This document shows positions 23,474-31,176 of a stretch of 31,197 nt of DNA, in pieces. Where the stretch lies: NCBI GenBank assembly GCA_003646305.1, contig QNFJ01000005.1, positions 1 through 31,197 of the forward strand, written 5' to 3'. Each line of letters starts with the position of its first letter. Within the stretch, counting starts at the first letter, position 1. Under the pieces are notes generated by a model. That model searched no databases, was not told where the DNA came from, and worked only from the letters and a program-made list of their open reading frames with translations. A program made the translations under genes and the position numbers. The DNA comes from Gammaproteobacteria bacterium. Its GTDB lineage: Bacteria > Pseudomonadota > Gammaproteobacteria > Methylococcales > UBA2780.

Positions 23474-26292
23474 CCCGCGGTTAGGTGCTTCTTTAGGTAG
23501 TGACCAGTATATGAGCCTTTGGCTTCTGTGATGGGCTGAGGTGTGCCGGTCGCCACAATCTGACCGCCGCCAGTTCCTCCCTCCGGACCAAGGTCGATAA
23601 TCCAGTCCGCTGTTTTGACTACATCAAGATTATGCTCGATGATGATCACGGTGTTGCCATGATCACGCAATCGATGAAGAACAATCAGCAGTTGCTGAAT
23701 ATCGTGAAAATGTAGCCCGGTTGTGGGTTCGTCCAGGATGTAGAGCGTTCGTCCTGTATCGCGTTTAGAGAGCTCTTTCGCCAGCTTAACCCGTTGAGCT
23801 TCGCCGCCCGATAGTGTGACAGCATTTTGACCTAGCGTTATGTAGCTTAGCCCGACATCAACCAATGTTTGTAGTTTTCGGGAGATCACCGGGATGGCAT
23901 CGAAGAATTCTCGCGCCACTTCAACGGTCATACCGAGTATTTCATGAATAGTTTTGCCTTTATAACGGATTTCTAGTGTTTCACGGTTATAGCGTTGTCC
24001 TTTGCAAACATCACAGTGGACAAAAACATCAGGCAGAAAGTGCATTTCAACCTTGATGACGCCATCACCTCTGCAGGCTTCACAGCGACCTCCTTTGACA
24101 TTGAAGCTAAATCGGCCCGGTGTATAGCCTCGTGAACGTGCTTCATGTGTTGCGGAAAATAGTTCCCGAACCGGTGTAAAGATGCCGGTATAGGTGGCTG
24201 GATTGGAGCGAGGTGTGCGACCAATGGGGCTTTGGTTGATATCGACCACCTTGTCGATCTGCTCAAGTCCTTCTACGCTGTCACAGGGGGCGGGAATGGC
24301 GCTGGCACCATTGAGTTCTCGTGCAACAAAGCGGTATAGCGTGTCGTTGATGAGGGTTGATTTGCCGGAGCCAGAAACGCCGGTTATACAGGTCATTAGT
24401 CCAAGTGGAATATCGACCGAGACATTTTGCAGGTTATTGCCAGAAGCATTGTTAATGCGGAGCTGTCTATCCGGGTTTGGTGCAGTTAACTGGTCGGGAG
24501 AGCTTATTTTTAGCCGTCCAGAAAGATATTTCCCCGTCAGTGACTTGGGGTGATTTAGAATTTCTTCGGGTGTCCCTTGGGCGATAATTTCACCGCCATG
24601 AATGCCCGCACCGGGTCCAATATCAAGCACATGGTCGGCGGCCATAATCGCCTCTTCGTCGTGCTCGACGACAATCACGGTATTGCCAAGATCTCTTAAA
24701 TGAATCAATGTGTTGAGCAGTCGTTGATTGTCGCGCTGGTGCAAACCGATTGAAGGTTCGTCCAATACATACATGACACCAACAAGACCGGCGCCAATCT
24801 GGCTGGCCAGACGGATACGTTGCGCCTCCCCTCCAGATAAAGTTTCCGCGCTGCGGGCGAGAGAGAGATAGTCGAGCCCCACGTTGACAAGAAATTCGAG
24901 TCGTAGGCTGATCTCTTTAACGATTTTATCGGCAATTTTCCCCTGTTTTCCCGGTAGGTTGAGTGTCTTGAAAAAGGTTAGAGACTCCTGGATAGAATAG
25001 GCCGTTAACTCGGGAAGTGTTTTTTCATCAATAAACACGTGGCGAGCGGCGATGTTGAGTCGGGTTCCTTTGCAATCAGGGCAAGAGTGGCTGGAAAGAT
25101 ATTTCGCCAGCTCATCACGAACGGTGCTGGAGTCGGTCTCTTTGTAGCGGCGTTCCATATTGGGTAGAACACCTTCAAAAGGGTGTGTACGGGTCTTCAT
25201 CCCCGGCCGGCCGGAGAGCTGGAAGGTTATTTTTTCCTGCCCGCTTCCGTAGAGAATAATTTGTTGAACTTTACTGCCCAACTCTTCAAAAGGGATTTCA
25301 GGGTCAAAACCGTAATGGCTGGAAAGTGACTGAATCAGTTGGTAGTAGTAGCTATTACGGCGATCCCAGCCACGGATTGCACCACCGGCCAGACTTAATT
25401 CTGGATGATGGATTACTCGCTCAGGATCGAAGAACTGTTTGACGCCAAGCCCGTCACAGGCTGGACAGGCTCCTTTTGGGTTGTTGAATGAAAAAATTCT
25501 AGGTTCAAGTTCGCTAATGCTGTAACCACAGATGGTGCAGGCATATTTTTCGGAGAAGACAAGCTCTTGGGGCTTGTCTTCCATTGAGACAACCAGTGCA
25601 GTCCCATCGGTTAGACGAAGGGCGGTTTCAAAAGATTCGGCGAGCCTCAGTTTAAGATCTTCGCGGATTTTGAAGCGGTCGACGACAACCTCAATAGAGT
25701 GTTTTTTCTTCGGTTCGAGAAGAGGGGTTTCGTCAAGGTCGTAAACAACGCCATCGATCCGCGCGCGAATGAAACCCTGGCTACGAAAATCATTCAGCAG
25801 TTGCAGGTGTTCACCTTTGCGCTCTCGAACAACAGGGGCAAGAAGCATCCAGCGGCTATCAGTCTCCTGCTTAAGTACCAGATCAACCATCTGACTAATG
25901 GTCTGGGCTTCGAGTGAGCTGTTATGTTCTGGGCAGCGCGGTGTGCCGGCGCGAGCAAACAGCAAGCGCAAATAATCGTAAATCTCGGTGATTGTGCCGA
26001 CGGTTGAGCGGGGGTTGTGAGAGGTCGATTTTTGCTCAATGGATATAGCAGGCGAGAGCCCTTCAATATGGTCAATATCGGGTTTTTCCATCATCGAGAG
26101 AAACTGTCGAGCATAGGCTGACAGAGACTCTACGTAGCGTCTTTGGCCTTCGGCATAAATGGTGTCGAAGGCCAAAGAGGACTTTCCTGAACCTGAAAGC
26201 CCGGTAATGACAATGAGCTTGTCTCTTGGGAGTTCCAGGTCGATATTTTTTAAATTATGGGTGCGTGCACCCTGAATGAGAATACTGGCCAT
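23470..26292 (-). CDS. uvrA: UvrABC system protein A (excinuclease ATPase)
   Basis: From ATG 26292 the protein is 940 residues, the same as E. coli UvrA, starting MASILIQGARTHNLKNIDLELP; an upstream in-frame ATG at 26352 would add 20 atypical residues. UvrA recognises bulky DNA lesions and loads UvrB. The two ABC modules are clear: Walker A GLSGSGKSS and GVSGSGKST, signatures LSGGEAQRIRLASQIG and LSGGEAQRVKLAKELS, Walker B YVLDEPSIGLHQ and YILDEPTTGLHF. Zinc-finger Cys pairs are present (CTICGYSISELEPR...CPACDG, CPDCKG, and CEACRGDG...CDVCKGQRYN). No convincing LexA box lies in the 71-bp gap shared with the divergent MFS gene. Confidence 0.97.
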   Translation of the reverse strand: MASILIQGARTHNLKNIDLELPRDKLIVITGLSGSGKSSLAFDTIYAEGQRRYVESLSAYARQFLSMMEKPDIDHIEGLSPAISIEQKSTSHNPRSTVGTITEIYDYLRLLFARAGTPRCPEHNSSLEAQTISQMVDLVLKQETDSRWMLLAPVVRERKGEHLQLLNDFRSQGFIRARIDGVVYDLDETPLLEPKKKHSIEVVVDRFKIREDLKLRLAESFETALRLTDGTALVVSMEDKPQELVFSEKYACTICGYSISELEPRIFSFNNPKGACPACDGLGVKQFFDPERVIHHPELSLAGGAIRGWDRRNSYYYQLIQSLSSHYGFDPEIPFEELGSKVQQIILYGSGQEKITFQLSGRPGMKTRTHPFEGVLPNMERRYKETDSSTVRDELAKYLSSHSCPDCKGTRLNIAARHVFIDEKTLPELTAYSIQESLTFFKTLNLPGKQGKIADKIVKEISLRLEFLVNVGLDYLSLARSAETLSGGEAQRIRLASQIGAGLVGVMYVLDEPSIGLHQRDNQRLLNTLIHLRDLGNTVIVVEHDEEAIMAADHVLDIGPGAGIHGGEIIAQGTPEEILNHPKSLTGKYLSGRLKISSPDQLTAPNPDRQLRINNASGNNLQNVSVDIPLGLMTCITGVSGSGKSTLINDTLYRFVARELNGASAIPAPCDSVEGLEQIDKVVDINQSPIGRTPRSNPATYTGIFTPVRELFSATHEARSRGYTPGRFSFNVKGGRCEACRGDGVIKVEMHFLPDVFVHCDVCKGQRYNRETLEIRYKGKTIHEILGMTVEVAREFFDAIPVISRKLQTLVDVGLSYITLGQNAVTLSGGEAQRVKLAKELSKRDTGRTLYILDEPTTGLHFHDIQQLLIVLHRLRDHGNTVIIIEHNLDVVKTADWIIDLGPEGGTGGGQIVATGTPQPITEAKGSYTGHYLKKHLTAG

Positions 26293-26363
26293 TACTGATT
26301 TCGAGACGTTAGCGAACCTGCTACTATACGCGGTTTTGTTGCGGTGAATCAAAGGAGATCTGG

Positions 26364-27755
26364 TTGAGCGAAGCAGTTGACGATCAAAGCAGAATGAATA
26401 AGATAGAGAAGAAAGCGGCGGTGTCGCTTGCGGCTATCTTTGCCATGCGCATGATCGGCCTGTTTATGATTTTGCCGGTCTTTTCTCTTTACGCAGAAGA
26501 GCTCTCCGGTTCAACACCTTTTTTGATCGGTCTGGCGATCAGCGCATATGGTCTCACTCAGGCTATTTTCCAAATTCCTTTTGGCCTGATGTCCGACCGC
26601 TTTGGCCGCAAAAAAATGATTCTGGTGGGGCTTGCGTTATTTGCGTGCGGTTCTGTGGTAGCAGCGCTCAGTCAGTCGATTGAAGGGGTTATTCTGGGGC
26701 GCGCTTTGCAGGGCAGTGGTGCGATTGCAGCGGCGGTGATGGCGCTGGCGGCTGATTTGACGCGAGAAGAGCACCGCACCAAAGTGATGGCAACCATTGG
26801 TATTAGCATCGGTATGTCATTTGGGATTTCAATGATCCTTGGGCCGGTTATTGCTCAATGGGGTGGGCTCTCGGGACTCTTTTGGTTGACGATGGTTCTT
26901 GCGCTGGGCGGTGTGCTGGTGGTGCTCTTTTTTGTGCCGGATCCAGTGCAGTCATCGGTTCATCGAGATGCAGGAACAATTCCTGCGCAATTTCACTCCG
27001 TTCTAAAAAATAGTGAACTGTTGAGGCTGGATTTCGGTATTTTTATCCTGCACCTGATCTTGACGGCTGGTTTTGTGGTTTTGCCGTTAGCCTTAAGGGA
27101 TGAGGCGGGACTGATTCCAGGCGACCATTGGCTTGTCTATTTGCCGGTTATGATTGTTGCGGTTGTAGCGATGATTCCGTTGGTGATTCTGGCAGAGAAG
27201 CGCCGTAAAATGAAAAGTGTTTTTTTAACCGCCATCACTTTAGTGATCATGGCAGAACTGGGTTTTATGCAGTTTCATACCAGCCTGGCCGGTTTGGTTT
27301 TCTTTATGACGGTCTTTTTTACCGGCTTTAATCTTCTGGAAGCGGTATTACCGTCGATGATCTCCAAAATAGCCCCCGCAGACTCAAAAGGGACGGCGAT
27401 GGGGGTCTACTCCAGTAGCCAGTTTCTGGGGGCATTTGTAGGGGGCGTGAGTGGTGGATATCTGTATGGCGAGAAAGGTGTTGGTGCCGTTTTTCTGTTG
27501 TGTGCAATCGTTATGATTGTCTGGTTGTTTGTTGCCTCAAGTATGAAACCGCCACGCCATTTTAGTAGTCTGCTGCTTAAAATTGAACCACTCAATGAAG
27601 TAGAGGCGCGATTGTTAGAAATCGAGTTATTAAAGATTTCCGGTGTTATTGAAGCCTCATTACAAACAGCAGAACTAACCGCTTATTTAAAGGTTGATAA
27701 TGACCTGTTAGCGAGAGAGCAATTGTACGCGCTGGTCAGATCAGATAAAGTGTAG
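26364..27755 (+). CDS. MFS transporter, YajR-like, with C-terminal YAM-type domain
   Basis: This 463-residue inner-membrane protein is predicted to have 12 transmembrane segments. It starts at TTG 26364, favoured by the strong AAAGGAG site (26351-26357); ATG 26394 is an alternative. Motif A of the major facilitator superfamily is clear as GLMSDRFGRKKMILVGL after TM2, and RMIGLFMILPVFSLYAEEL in TM1 is typical of the YajR group. The last ~65 residues (LKIEPLNEVEAR...YLKVDNDLLAREQLYALV) are soluble and match the ferredoxin-like YAM domain of YajR. The substrate is not known. It lies between uvrA and ssb, a conserved neighbourhood in gammaproteobacteria, and is 37 bp from ssb. Confidence 0.88.
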   Translation: MSEAVDDQSRMNKIEKKAAVSLAAIFAMRMIGLFMILPVFSLYAEELSGSTPFLIGLAISAYGLTQAIFQIPFGLMSDRFGRKKMILVGLALFACGSVVAALSQSIEGVILGRALQGSGAIAAAVMALAADLTREEHRTKVMATIGISIGMSFGISMILGPVIAQWGGLSGLFWLTMVLALGGVLVVLFFVPDPVQSSVHRDAGTIPAQFHSVLKNSELLRLDFGIFILHLILTAGFVVLPLALRDEAGLIPGDHWLVYLPVMIVAVVAMIPLVILAEKRRKMKSVFLTAITLVIMAELGFMQFHTSLAGLVFFMTVFFTGFNLLEAVLPSMISKIAPADSKGTAMGVYSSSQFLGAFVGGVSGGYLYGEKGVGAVFLLCAIVMIVWLFVASSMKPPRHFSSLLLKIEPLNEVEARLLEIELLKISGVIEASLQTAELTAYLKVDNDLLAREQLYALVRSDKV

Positions 27756-27792
27756 CGTCGTTTCATTTTCAGATTAGTTTTAGGAGCAAAGC

Positions 27793-28266
27793 ATGGCACA
27801 GAGGGGAGTCAACAAAGTCATCATCGTAGGGAACATGGGTAAAGACCCAGAGGTTCGCTATATGCCGAGTGGTGGCGCCGTCACCAATATTACCATTGCC
27901 ACATCTGAAGTCTGGAAAGACAAACAGACCGGAAACAATCAGGAGCGTACGGAATGGCACCGCGTTGTCTTTTTTAACAAACTGGCGGAAATTGCCGGTG
28001 AATACCTTAAAAAAGGTTCAAAAGTTTATATCGAAGGGAGCTTGAGAACACGCAAATGGCAAGGTCAGGATGGACAGGATCGTTACACTACAGAGATTGT
28101 TGCAAGCGAGATGCAAATGCTCGATAGCCGCTCGGGTGGAACCGCCAACTTTGATTCATCAGCGCCATCAGCCGGTCAGCAACAGCGCCCAGCGCAATCA
28201 AACCAGAACCAGCCAGCGGCGAGCGGTGGGGTCGATGCGCCTTTTGATGATGATATTCCGTTTTGA
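27793..28266 (+). CDS. ssb: Single-stranded DNA-binding protein
   Basis: This 157-residue SSB protects single-stranded DNA in replication and repair. The N-terminal OB-fold (1-110) begins MAQRGVNKVIIVGNMGKDPEVRYMPSGGAVTNITIATSE, and contains WHRVVFFNKLAEIAGEYLKKGSKVYIEGSLRTRKWQ. A Gln/Pro/Ser-rich linker follows and the tail ends in DDDIPF, the partner-binding tip. There is a good ribosome site TAGGAG before ATG 27793. A strong terminator follows 35 bp after the stop, ending the core region of this window. Confidence 0.97.
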   Translation: MAQRGVNKVIIVGNMGKDPEVRYMPSGGAVTNITIATSEVWKDKQTGNNQERTEWHRVVFFNKLAEIAGEYLKKGSKVYIEGSLRTRKWQGQDGQDRYTTEIVASEMQMLDSRSGGTANFDSSAPSAGQQQRPAQSNQNQPAASGGVDAPFDDDIPF

Positions 28267-28300
28267 GGAATACCATAAGACTATAAAGTTAAAGTAAAAC

Positions 28301-28328
28301 AAAAAGCCTCTGACAACAGAGGCTTTTT
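28301..28328 (+). terminator. Intrinsic terminator of ssb
   Basis: AAAAAGCCTCTG pairs perfectly with CAGAGGCTTTTT around an ACAA loop. The flanking A and T runs make it likely to work in both directions, isolating ssb from the accessory genes that follow. Confidence 0.93.
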
Positions 28329-28361
28329 GTTTATTCCTGCTTTGTGCTTGAATATGCAAAT

Positions 28362-28426
28362 ACAGGGAACCATGGTTCGTATAAAGCTAAGAAATACAGG
28401 GAATTTTTGTTCCTGTTAATTATAAT
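28362..28426 (+). promoter_or_regulatory. Promoter and paired operator-like repeats of the toxin-antitoxin operon
   Basis: AATACAGGGAA occurs twice, 34 bases apart. The first copy extends into the perfect 12-bp palindrome GAACCATGGTTC (28367-28378). The second extends into a dyad ACAGGGAA-N5/6-TTCCTGT (28396-28416). A consensus -10 TATAAT (28421-28426) follows directly, and the second dyad covers the poor -35 region. This suits autorepression by the XRE antitoxin. The remaining 28330-28486 region holds no gene. Confidence 0.55.
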
Positions 28427-28462
28427 GTTATGTGTTAAAAACAAAAAAATTGCCACTTAGCA

Positions 28463-28482
28463 AGTTATCAACTATGATAACT
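28463..28482 (+). promoter_or_regulatory. Dyad just before the toxin start codon
   Basis: AGTTATCA-ACTA-TGATAACT is a perfect 8-bp inverted repeat ending four bases before ATG 28487, where the ribosome site should be; no Shine-Dalgarno sequence is visible. It could be a third binding site or an RNA hairpin limiting toxin translation. Confidence 0.5.
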
Positions 28483-28486
28483 ATGT

Positions 28487-28810
28487 ATGAAATGGAAAAT
28501 CACTTTCTATAGCGATAAAGTTGAAGCACAAACGCTAAAATTTCCAGCAGGTATTTTGGCTAATTTTCTGCACATTGCCGATATGGTTGAAGAACTTGGC
28601 CCAAATCTAGGCAAACCCTATGTTGGCAGACTAGATTCCGGCCTTTATGAAATCAGAGCTAAAGGCAAAGAAGGCATAGGTAGGTCAGCTTACTGTGTAG
28701 TTAAAGATAAAGAAGTTGTAATACTCCATTCATTTATTAAAAAATCACAAAAGACATCTAAAAAGGATTTAGTCTTAGCAAAAAAGCGAATGAAAGAGGT
28801 TTCAAAATGA
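28487..28810 (+). CDS. RelE/HigB-type toxin (Gp49-like)
   Basis: This 107-residue basic protein has the Gp49-like RelE/ParE pattern: KWKITFYSDKVEAQTLKFPAGILANFLHIADMVEELG, then GRLDSGLYEIRAKGKEGIGRSAYCVVKDKEVVILHSFIKKSQKTSKKDLVLAKKR. The FxKKSQKT stretch is the most conserved part of this family, which includes ribosome-dependent mRNA interferases. It precedes its antitoxin, as in HigBA, and overlaps it by 4 bases (ATGA), with the antitoxin ribosome site AGAGGT inside the toxin gene. Base composition is AT-rich like the genes that follow and unlike ssb upstream. Confidence 0.87.
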   Translation: MKWKITFYSDKVEAQTLKFPAGILANFLHIADMVEELGPNLGKPYVGRLDSGLYEIRAKGKEGIGRSAYCVVKDKEVVILHSFIKKSQKTSKKDLVLAKKRMKEVSK

Positions 28811-29148
28811 GCAGATCAACACTAACAGATTTTAAGAAAAAAGCACTTTCCAAGACGGCTGTTAATAAAGAGTATCAATCTCTAGCTCCAGCCTACACAT
28901 TACGCAAAAAGCTCATTGCACTCCGTCAAAAAGCGGGGCTAACTCAGGAACAAATAGCTGATGTTTTGCATACGCAGAAAAGTAATATATCTAGGCTAGA
29001 GAACGCAAACTCTCTTAACTCTCCAAAACTATCGACAATTGAACAATACGCGCATGCTGTAGGTTACGATGTTGAGATTAAGTTCACGCCAAAAAGAGCA
29101 CATAACAAGGCACTAAACACGGACGCGAAAAAACATCGCGCCGGTTAG
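28807..29148 (+). CDS. XRE-family antitoxin (HigA-like) with attC-encoded tail
   Basis: This 113-residue protein has a Cro/CI-type helix-turn-helix at about residues 33-85 (LRQKAGLTQEQIADVLHTQKSNISRLEN). It is expected to neutralise the upstream toxin and repress the operon through the repeats at 28362-28416. The last ~15 residues (NKALNTDAKKHRAG) are translated from the attC site beginning at 29100, so this tail is probably not part of the ancestral protein. Such a tail is typical of integron cassette genes. Confidence 0.86.
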   Translation: MSRSTLTDFKKKALSKTAVNKEYQSLAPAYTLRKKLIALRQKAGLTQEQIADVLHTQKSNISRLENANSLNSPKLSTIEQYAHAVGYDVEIKFTPKRAHNKALNTDAKKHRAG

Positions 29149-29162
29149 CTAGGTCGTTAGCT
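29100..29162 (+). other. Integron attC site 1
   Basis: The site runs from the R''-like core ATAAC (29102-29106) to the R'-like core GTTAGCT (29156-29162). Between them an imperfect palindrome pairs CGGACGCGA with TCGCGCCGG and CTAA with TTAG, with unpaired bases as in folded attC sites. The R' core does not match GTTRRRY strictly. Cassette exchange would cut after G29156, and the next gene starts 43 bases later. Confidence 0.75.
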
Positions 29163-29198
29163 ATACAATCTTTCAAAACCAACACAGGAGCAGTAATA

Positions 29199-30281
29199 AT
29201 GAATACTCTAAAAAAATCATTACTTGGAACAATCATCATTGCCTTAATAGGGCTTACAAACATGGCAAATGCCACAGATACAAAAGAAGGTGGGGTTGCT
29301 ATTAATGATAAGAACTTTATCCATGCAGATTCTACAAGAGCGTATCTTAAAGAATTAGCAATAACAAAAGGTAAAGTCAATGTGATTCGACCCTTAAGAG
29401 AATTTGCGAATACAGACAACCAAGATGTCATTAGAATGAATAGTGACACCTTATATACAAGAATCATACTTGATGTTAAAGGTGGTGCAACCATCACGAC
29501 AAAAGAGTATGACGGTTTTCAAAATATCCAAGTTTTAGATCCAAACCATAGTGAGATTAAAACTTTAATGGGTGCAGGAACAGTTAAGATTGATGAATCA
29601 ATGCTAACAGATGGACATCATGCTTATATCATAATAAGAACAGGTCTATTAAGAGATCTCCCTGAAAAAGAGATGTTTTCACAAGCTCATAAAGCACAAG
29701 ATAATATCTCTATCACGTATAGCTCATCAGAGCCTTATGTTGCATCAGTGAAGTATGATTATGCAACGCTTACTAAGGTGAAATATAAAATTTTAGAAAA
29801 TTTTGTTAAAAATCCTAAAAAAGATACGGTTAAAAATGGCTTTGGTACCACTAAAACAAGAGACCCAGAAGCGGCCAAAGTTGTTATTGCTATTGGTTGG
29901 GGTGGCCTTACTGGAGAAAATGCAGTTTATTCAGCATTTTCAACAAATACTGAAAGAGGCTCATTTACACTACACAAGCCAAACTTGAATTATGACAAAA
30001 AAGGTTTTTTCTCTTTTACTGTTTATAACGCTAATGGATATATCGCAACTAGGAACTATTCCCTTAACTCTGATGACATGGTTATAAATAAAGATGGTAG
30101 CTATACGATTAACTTTATCGTTTCGGGAGAGCCTACAGATGGGCTTAAAAATGTTATTACAACACCTAGAGGCAAAGTATGGACAGGCATCTTTAGATGT
30201 TACTATCCAAAAAACAAAAATGAAACTTATGCTTTTGCAGATGATATAACGGCTAAGATGGGAAAAGCATTCTCTAAGTAA
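29199..30281 (+). CDS. DUF1254/DUF1214 secreted protein on a gene cassette
   Basis: This 360-residue protein has signal peptide NTLKKSLLGTIIIALIGLTNMANA, so it is exported to the periplasm. The N-terminal half fits DUF1254 (RMNSDTLYTRIILDVKGGATI), and the C-terminal half fits DUF1214 (KKGFFSFTVYNANGYIATRNYS, DGSYTINF). The function of these domains is not established. A good AGGAG site precedes ATG 29199. The stop lies four bases before attC site 2, and attC site 1 lies just upstream, so the gene plus 30285-30363 forms one cassette of about 1.2 kb. It is AT-rich compared with the core. It has no visible promoter of its own. Confidence 0.85.
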   Translation: MNTLKKSLLGTIIIALIGLTNMANATDTKEGGVAINDKNFIHADSTRAYLKELAITKGKVNVIRPLREFANTDNQDVIRMNSDTLYTRIILDVKGGATITTKEYDGFQNIQVLDPNHSEIKTLMGAGTVKIDESMLTDGHHAYIIIRTGLLRDLPEKEMFSQAHKAQDNISITYSSSEPYVASVKYDYATLTKVKYKILENFVKNPKKDTVKNGFGTTKTRDPEAAKVVIAIGWGGLTGENAVYSAFSTNTERGSFTLHKPNLNYDKKGFFSFTVYNANGYIATRNYSLNSDDMVINKDGSYTINFIVSGEPTDGLKNVITTPRGKVWTGIFRCYYPKNKNETYAFADDITAKMGKAFSK

Positions 30282-30284
30282 AAA

Positions 30285-30369
30285 GCTAACAAGCGCATGC
30301 AGTGGACGGCAAAAAGCGCCGCTCCTTTGTCGCTCTGCTTTTTGCCACCACTGATGCGAGACGTTAGCC
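30285..30369 (+). other. Integron attC site 2
   Basis: GCTAAC (30285-30290) and GTTAGC (30363-30368) are exact reverse complements. Inside them CGCATGCAGTGG pairs with CCACTGATGCG leaving an extra G unpaired, and GGCAAAAAGC pairs with GCTTTTTGCC. This is the extrahelical-base hairpin expected of attC. The cut would fall after G30363. It directly follows the DUF1254 gene and the next gene starts 15 bases after it, the normal cassette spacing. Confidence 0.88.
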
Positions 30370-30384
30370 GCTTAAAAGAATATC

Positions 30385-31047
30385 GTGATTAATAAATTAC
30401 CCCCGTGGGTAGAATATGGTTCGTTTATGCTTGCATTGATTGCAGGAGTTGTTAATTCGATTGGCTTACTGGGTTTCGAACATCAATCGATTTCACATCT
30501 ATCAGGTACAGCAACACTTTTAGGCACAGGAATTTTAAATTCTTCATTTCAAGATGCCCTTCATTTACTTTTAATCTTATTTAGTTTTCTTATTGGTGCT
30601 GCGATATCAGGGTATTTTTTACGCAACGGTGCATTAAAATTAGGTCATCATTACAGTAGTTTGCTTTCTTTAGAGGCGATATTTCTTTTAGCAGCTATCT
30701 ATTTTTTAACCAGCGGCTCTTTTACTGGTCAATACTTAGCGTCTATGGCTTGCGGGTTACAGAATGCACTAGCCACTACTTATAGTGGTGCGGTTATCAG
30801 AACAACACATGTAACCGGTATATTTACAGACTTGGGGATTATGCTTGGTGCAAAATTAAGAGGTGAAGAATTCGATAGAAGAAAAGCATTATTGTTCTTA
30901 TTAATAATCATGGGATTCATTTTTGGCGGTATTATTGGGGCATATTTATTTAGTATACTCAAGTTCAATGCTCTTTTTATTCCTGCAATAATTTGTTTAT
31001 TACTTGCGCTATCTTATTCAATTTACAGTGCTAAAGTCAGCAGCTAA
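30385..31047 (+). CDS. DUF1275 (YoaK-like) membrane protein on a gene cassette
   Basis: This 220-residue inner-membrane protein has about six transmembrane segments. The DUF1275 signature is clear: AGVVNSIGLLGF in TM1, SHLSGTATLLG, and CGLQNALATTYSGAVIRTTHVTGIFTDLG in the middle. E. coli YoaK is a homologue; the molecular function is unknown. The start is GTG 30385, only 15 bases after the attC core, with a weak AAAAGAA upstream. It is AT-rich like the other cassette genes. The attC expected after its stop is not seen: only a short GCTAAT is left before REP-like palindromes and the RAYT gene. Confidence 0.87.
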   Translation: MINKLPPWVEYGSFMLALIAGVVNSIGLLGFEHQSISHLSGTATLLGTGILNSSFQDALHLLLILFSFLIGAAISGYFLRNGALKLGHHYSSLLSLEAIFLLAAIYFLTSGSFTGQYLASMACGLQNALATTYSGAVIRTTHVTGIFTDLGIMLGAKLRGEEFDRRKALLFLLIIMGFIFGGIIGAYLFSILKFNALFIPAIICLLLALSYSIYSAKVSS

Positions 31048-31057
31048 TCGGGTAGCC

Positions 31058-31102
31058 GGGGGTCTCTAACCCCCAGCCCCCTGCATGCGGCTCCGCACAG
31101 GG
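31058..31102. repeat. REP-like palindromes upstream of the RAYT gene
   Basis: Two adjacent hairpins: GGGGG-TCTCTAA-CCCCC (31058-31074), and CCCTG...CAGGG enclosing GCGG-CT-CCGC (31079-31102). Compact GC-rich palindromes beside a RAYT gene are the usual REP arrangement. The rest of 31103-31176 holds no gene; GGGGTCAG-N4-TTGATTTTTAG-like sequence (from 31130) is commonly seen ahead of RAYT genes. Confidence 0.55.
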
Positions 31103-31176
31103 CGTTTCACTTGGAATGGAACGAATCAAGGGGTCAGCCAGCTTGATTTTTAGCTTTTTCTGCGGTATTCTGATTT

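Noticed and set aside
24194..24553. A 119-codon plus-strand open frame inside uvrA
   Set aside because: Antisense to a conserved UvrA region containing ATPase motifs; its composition reflects the uvrA codons.
26293..26363. LexA (SOS) box between uvrA and the MFS gene
   Set aside because: The best candidate, CTGCTACTATACGCGG, lacks the second CAG half, so SOS control is not supported by sequence.
28420..28440. An attC or attI core (GTTATGTG) to the left of the toxin gene
   Set aside because: It does not match GTTRRRY and no palindromic partner lies upstream, so the left edge of the cassette region stays undefined.
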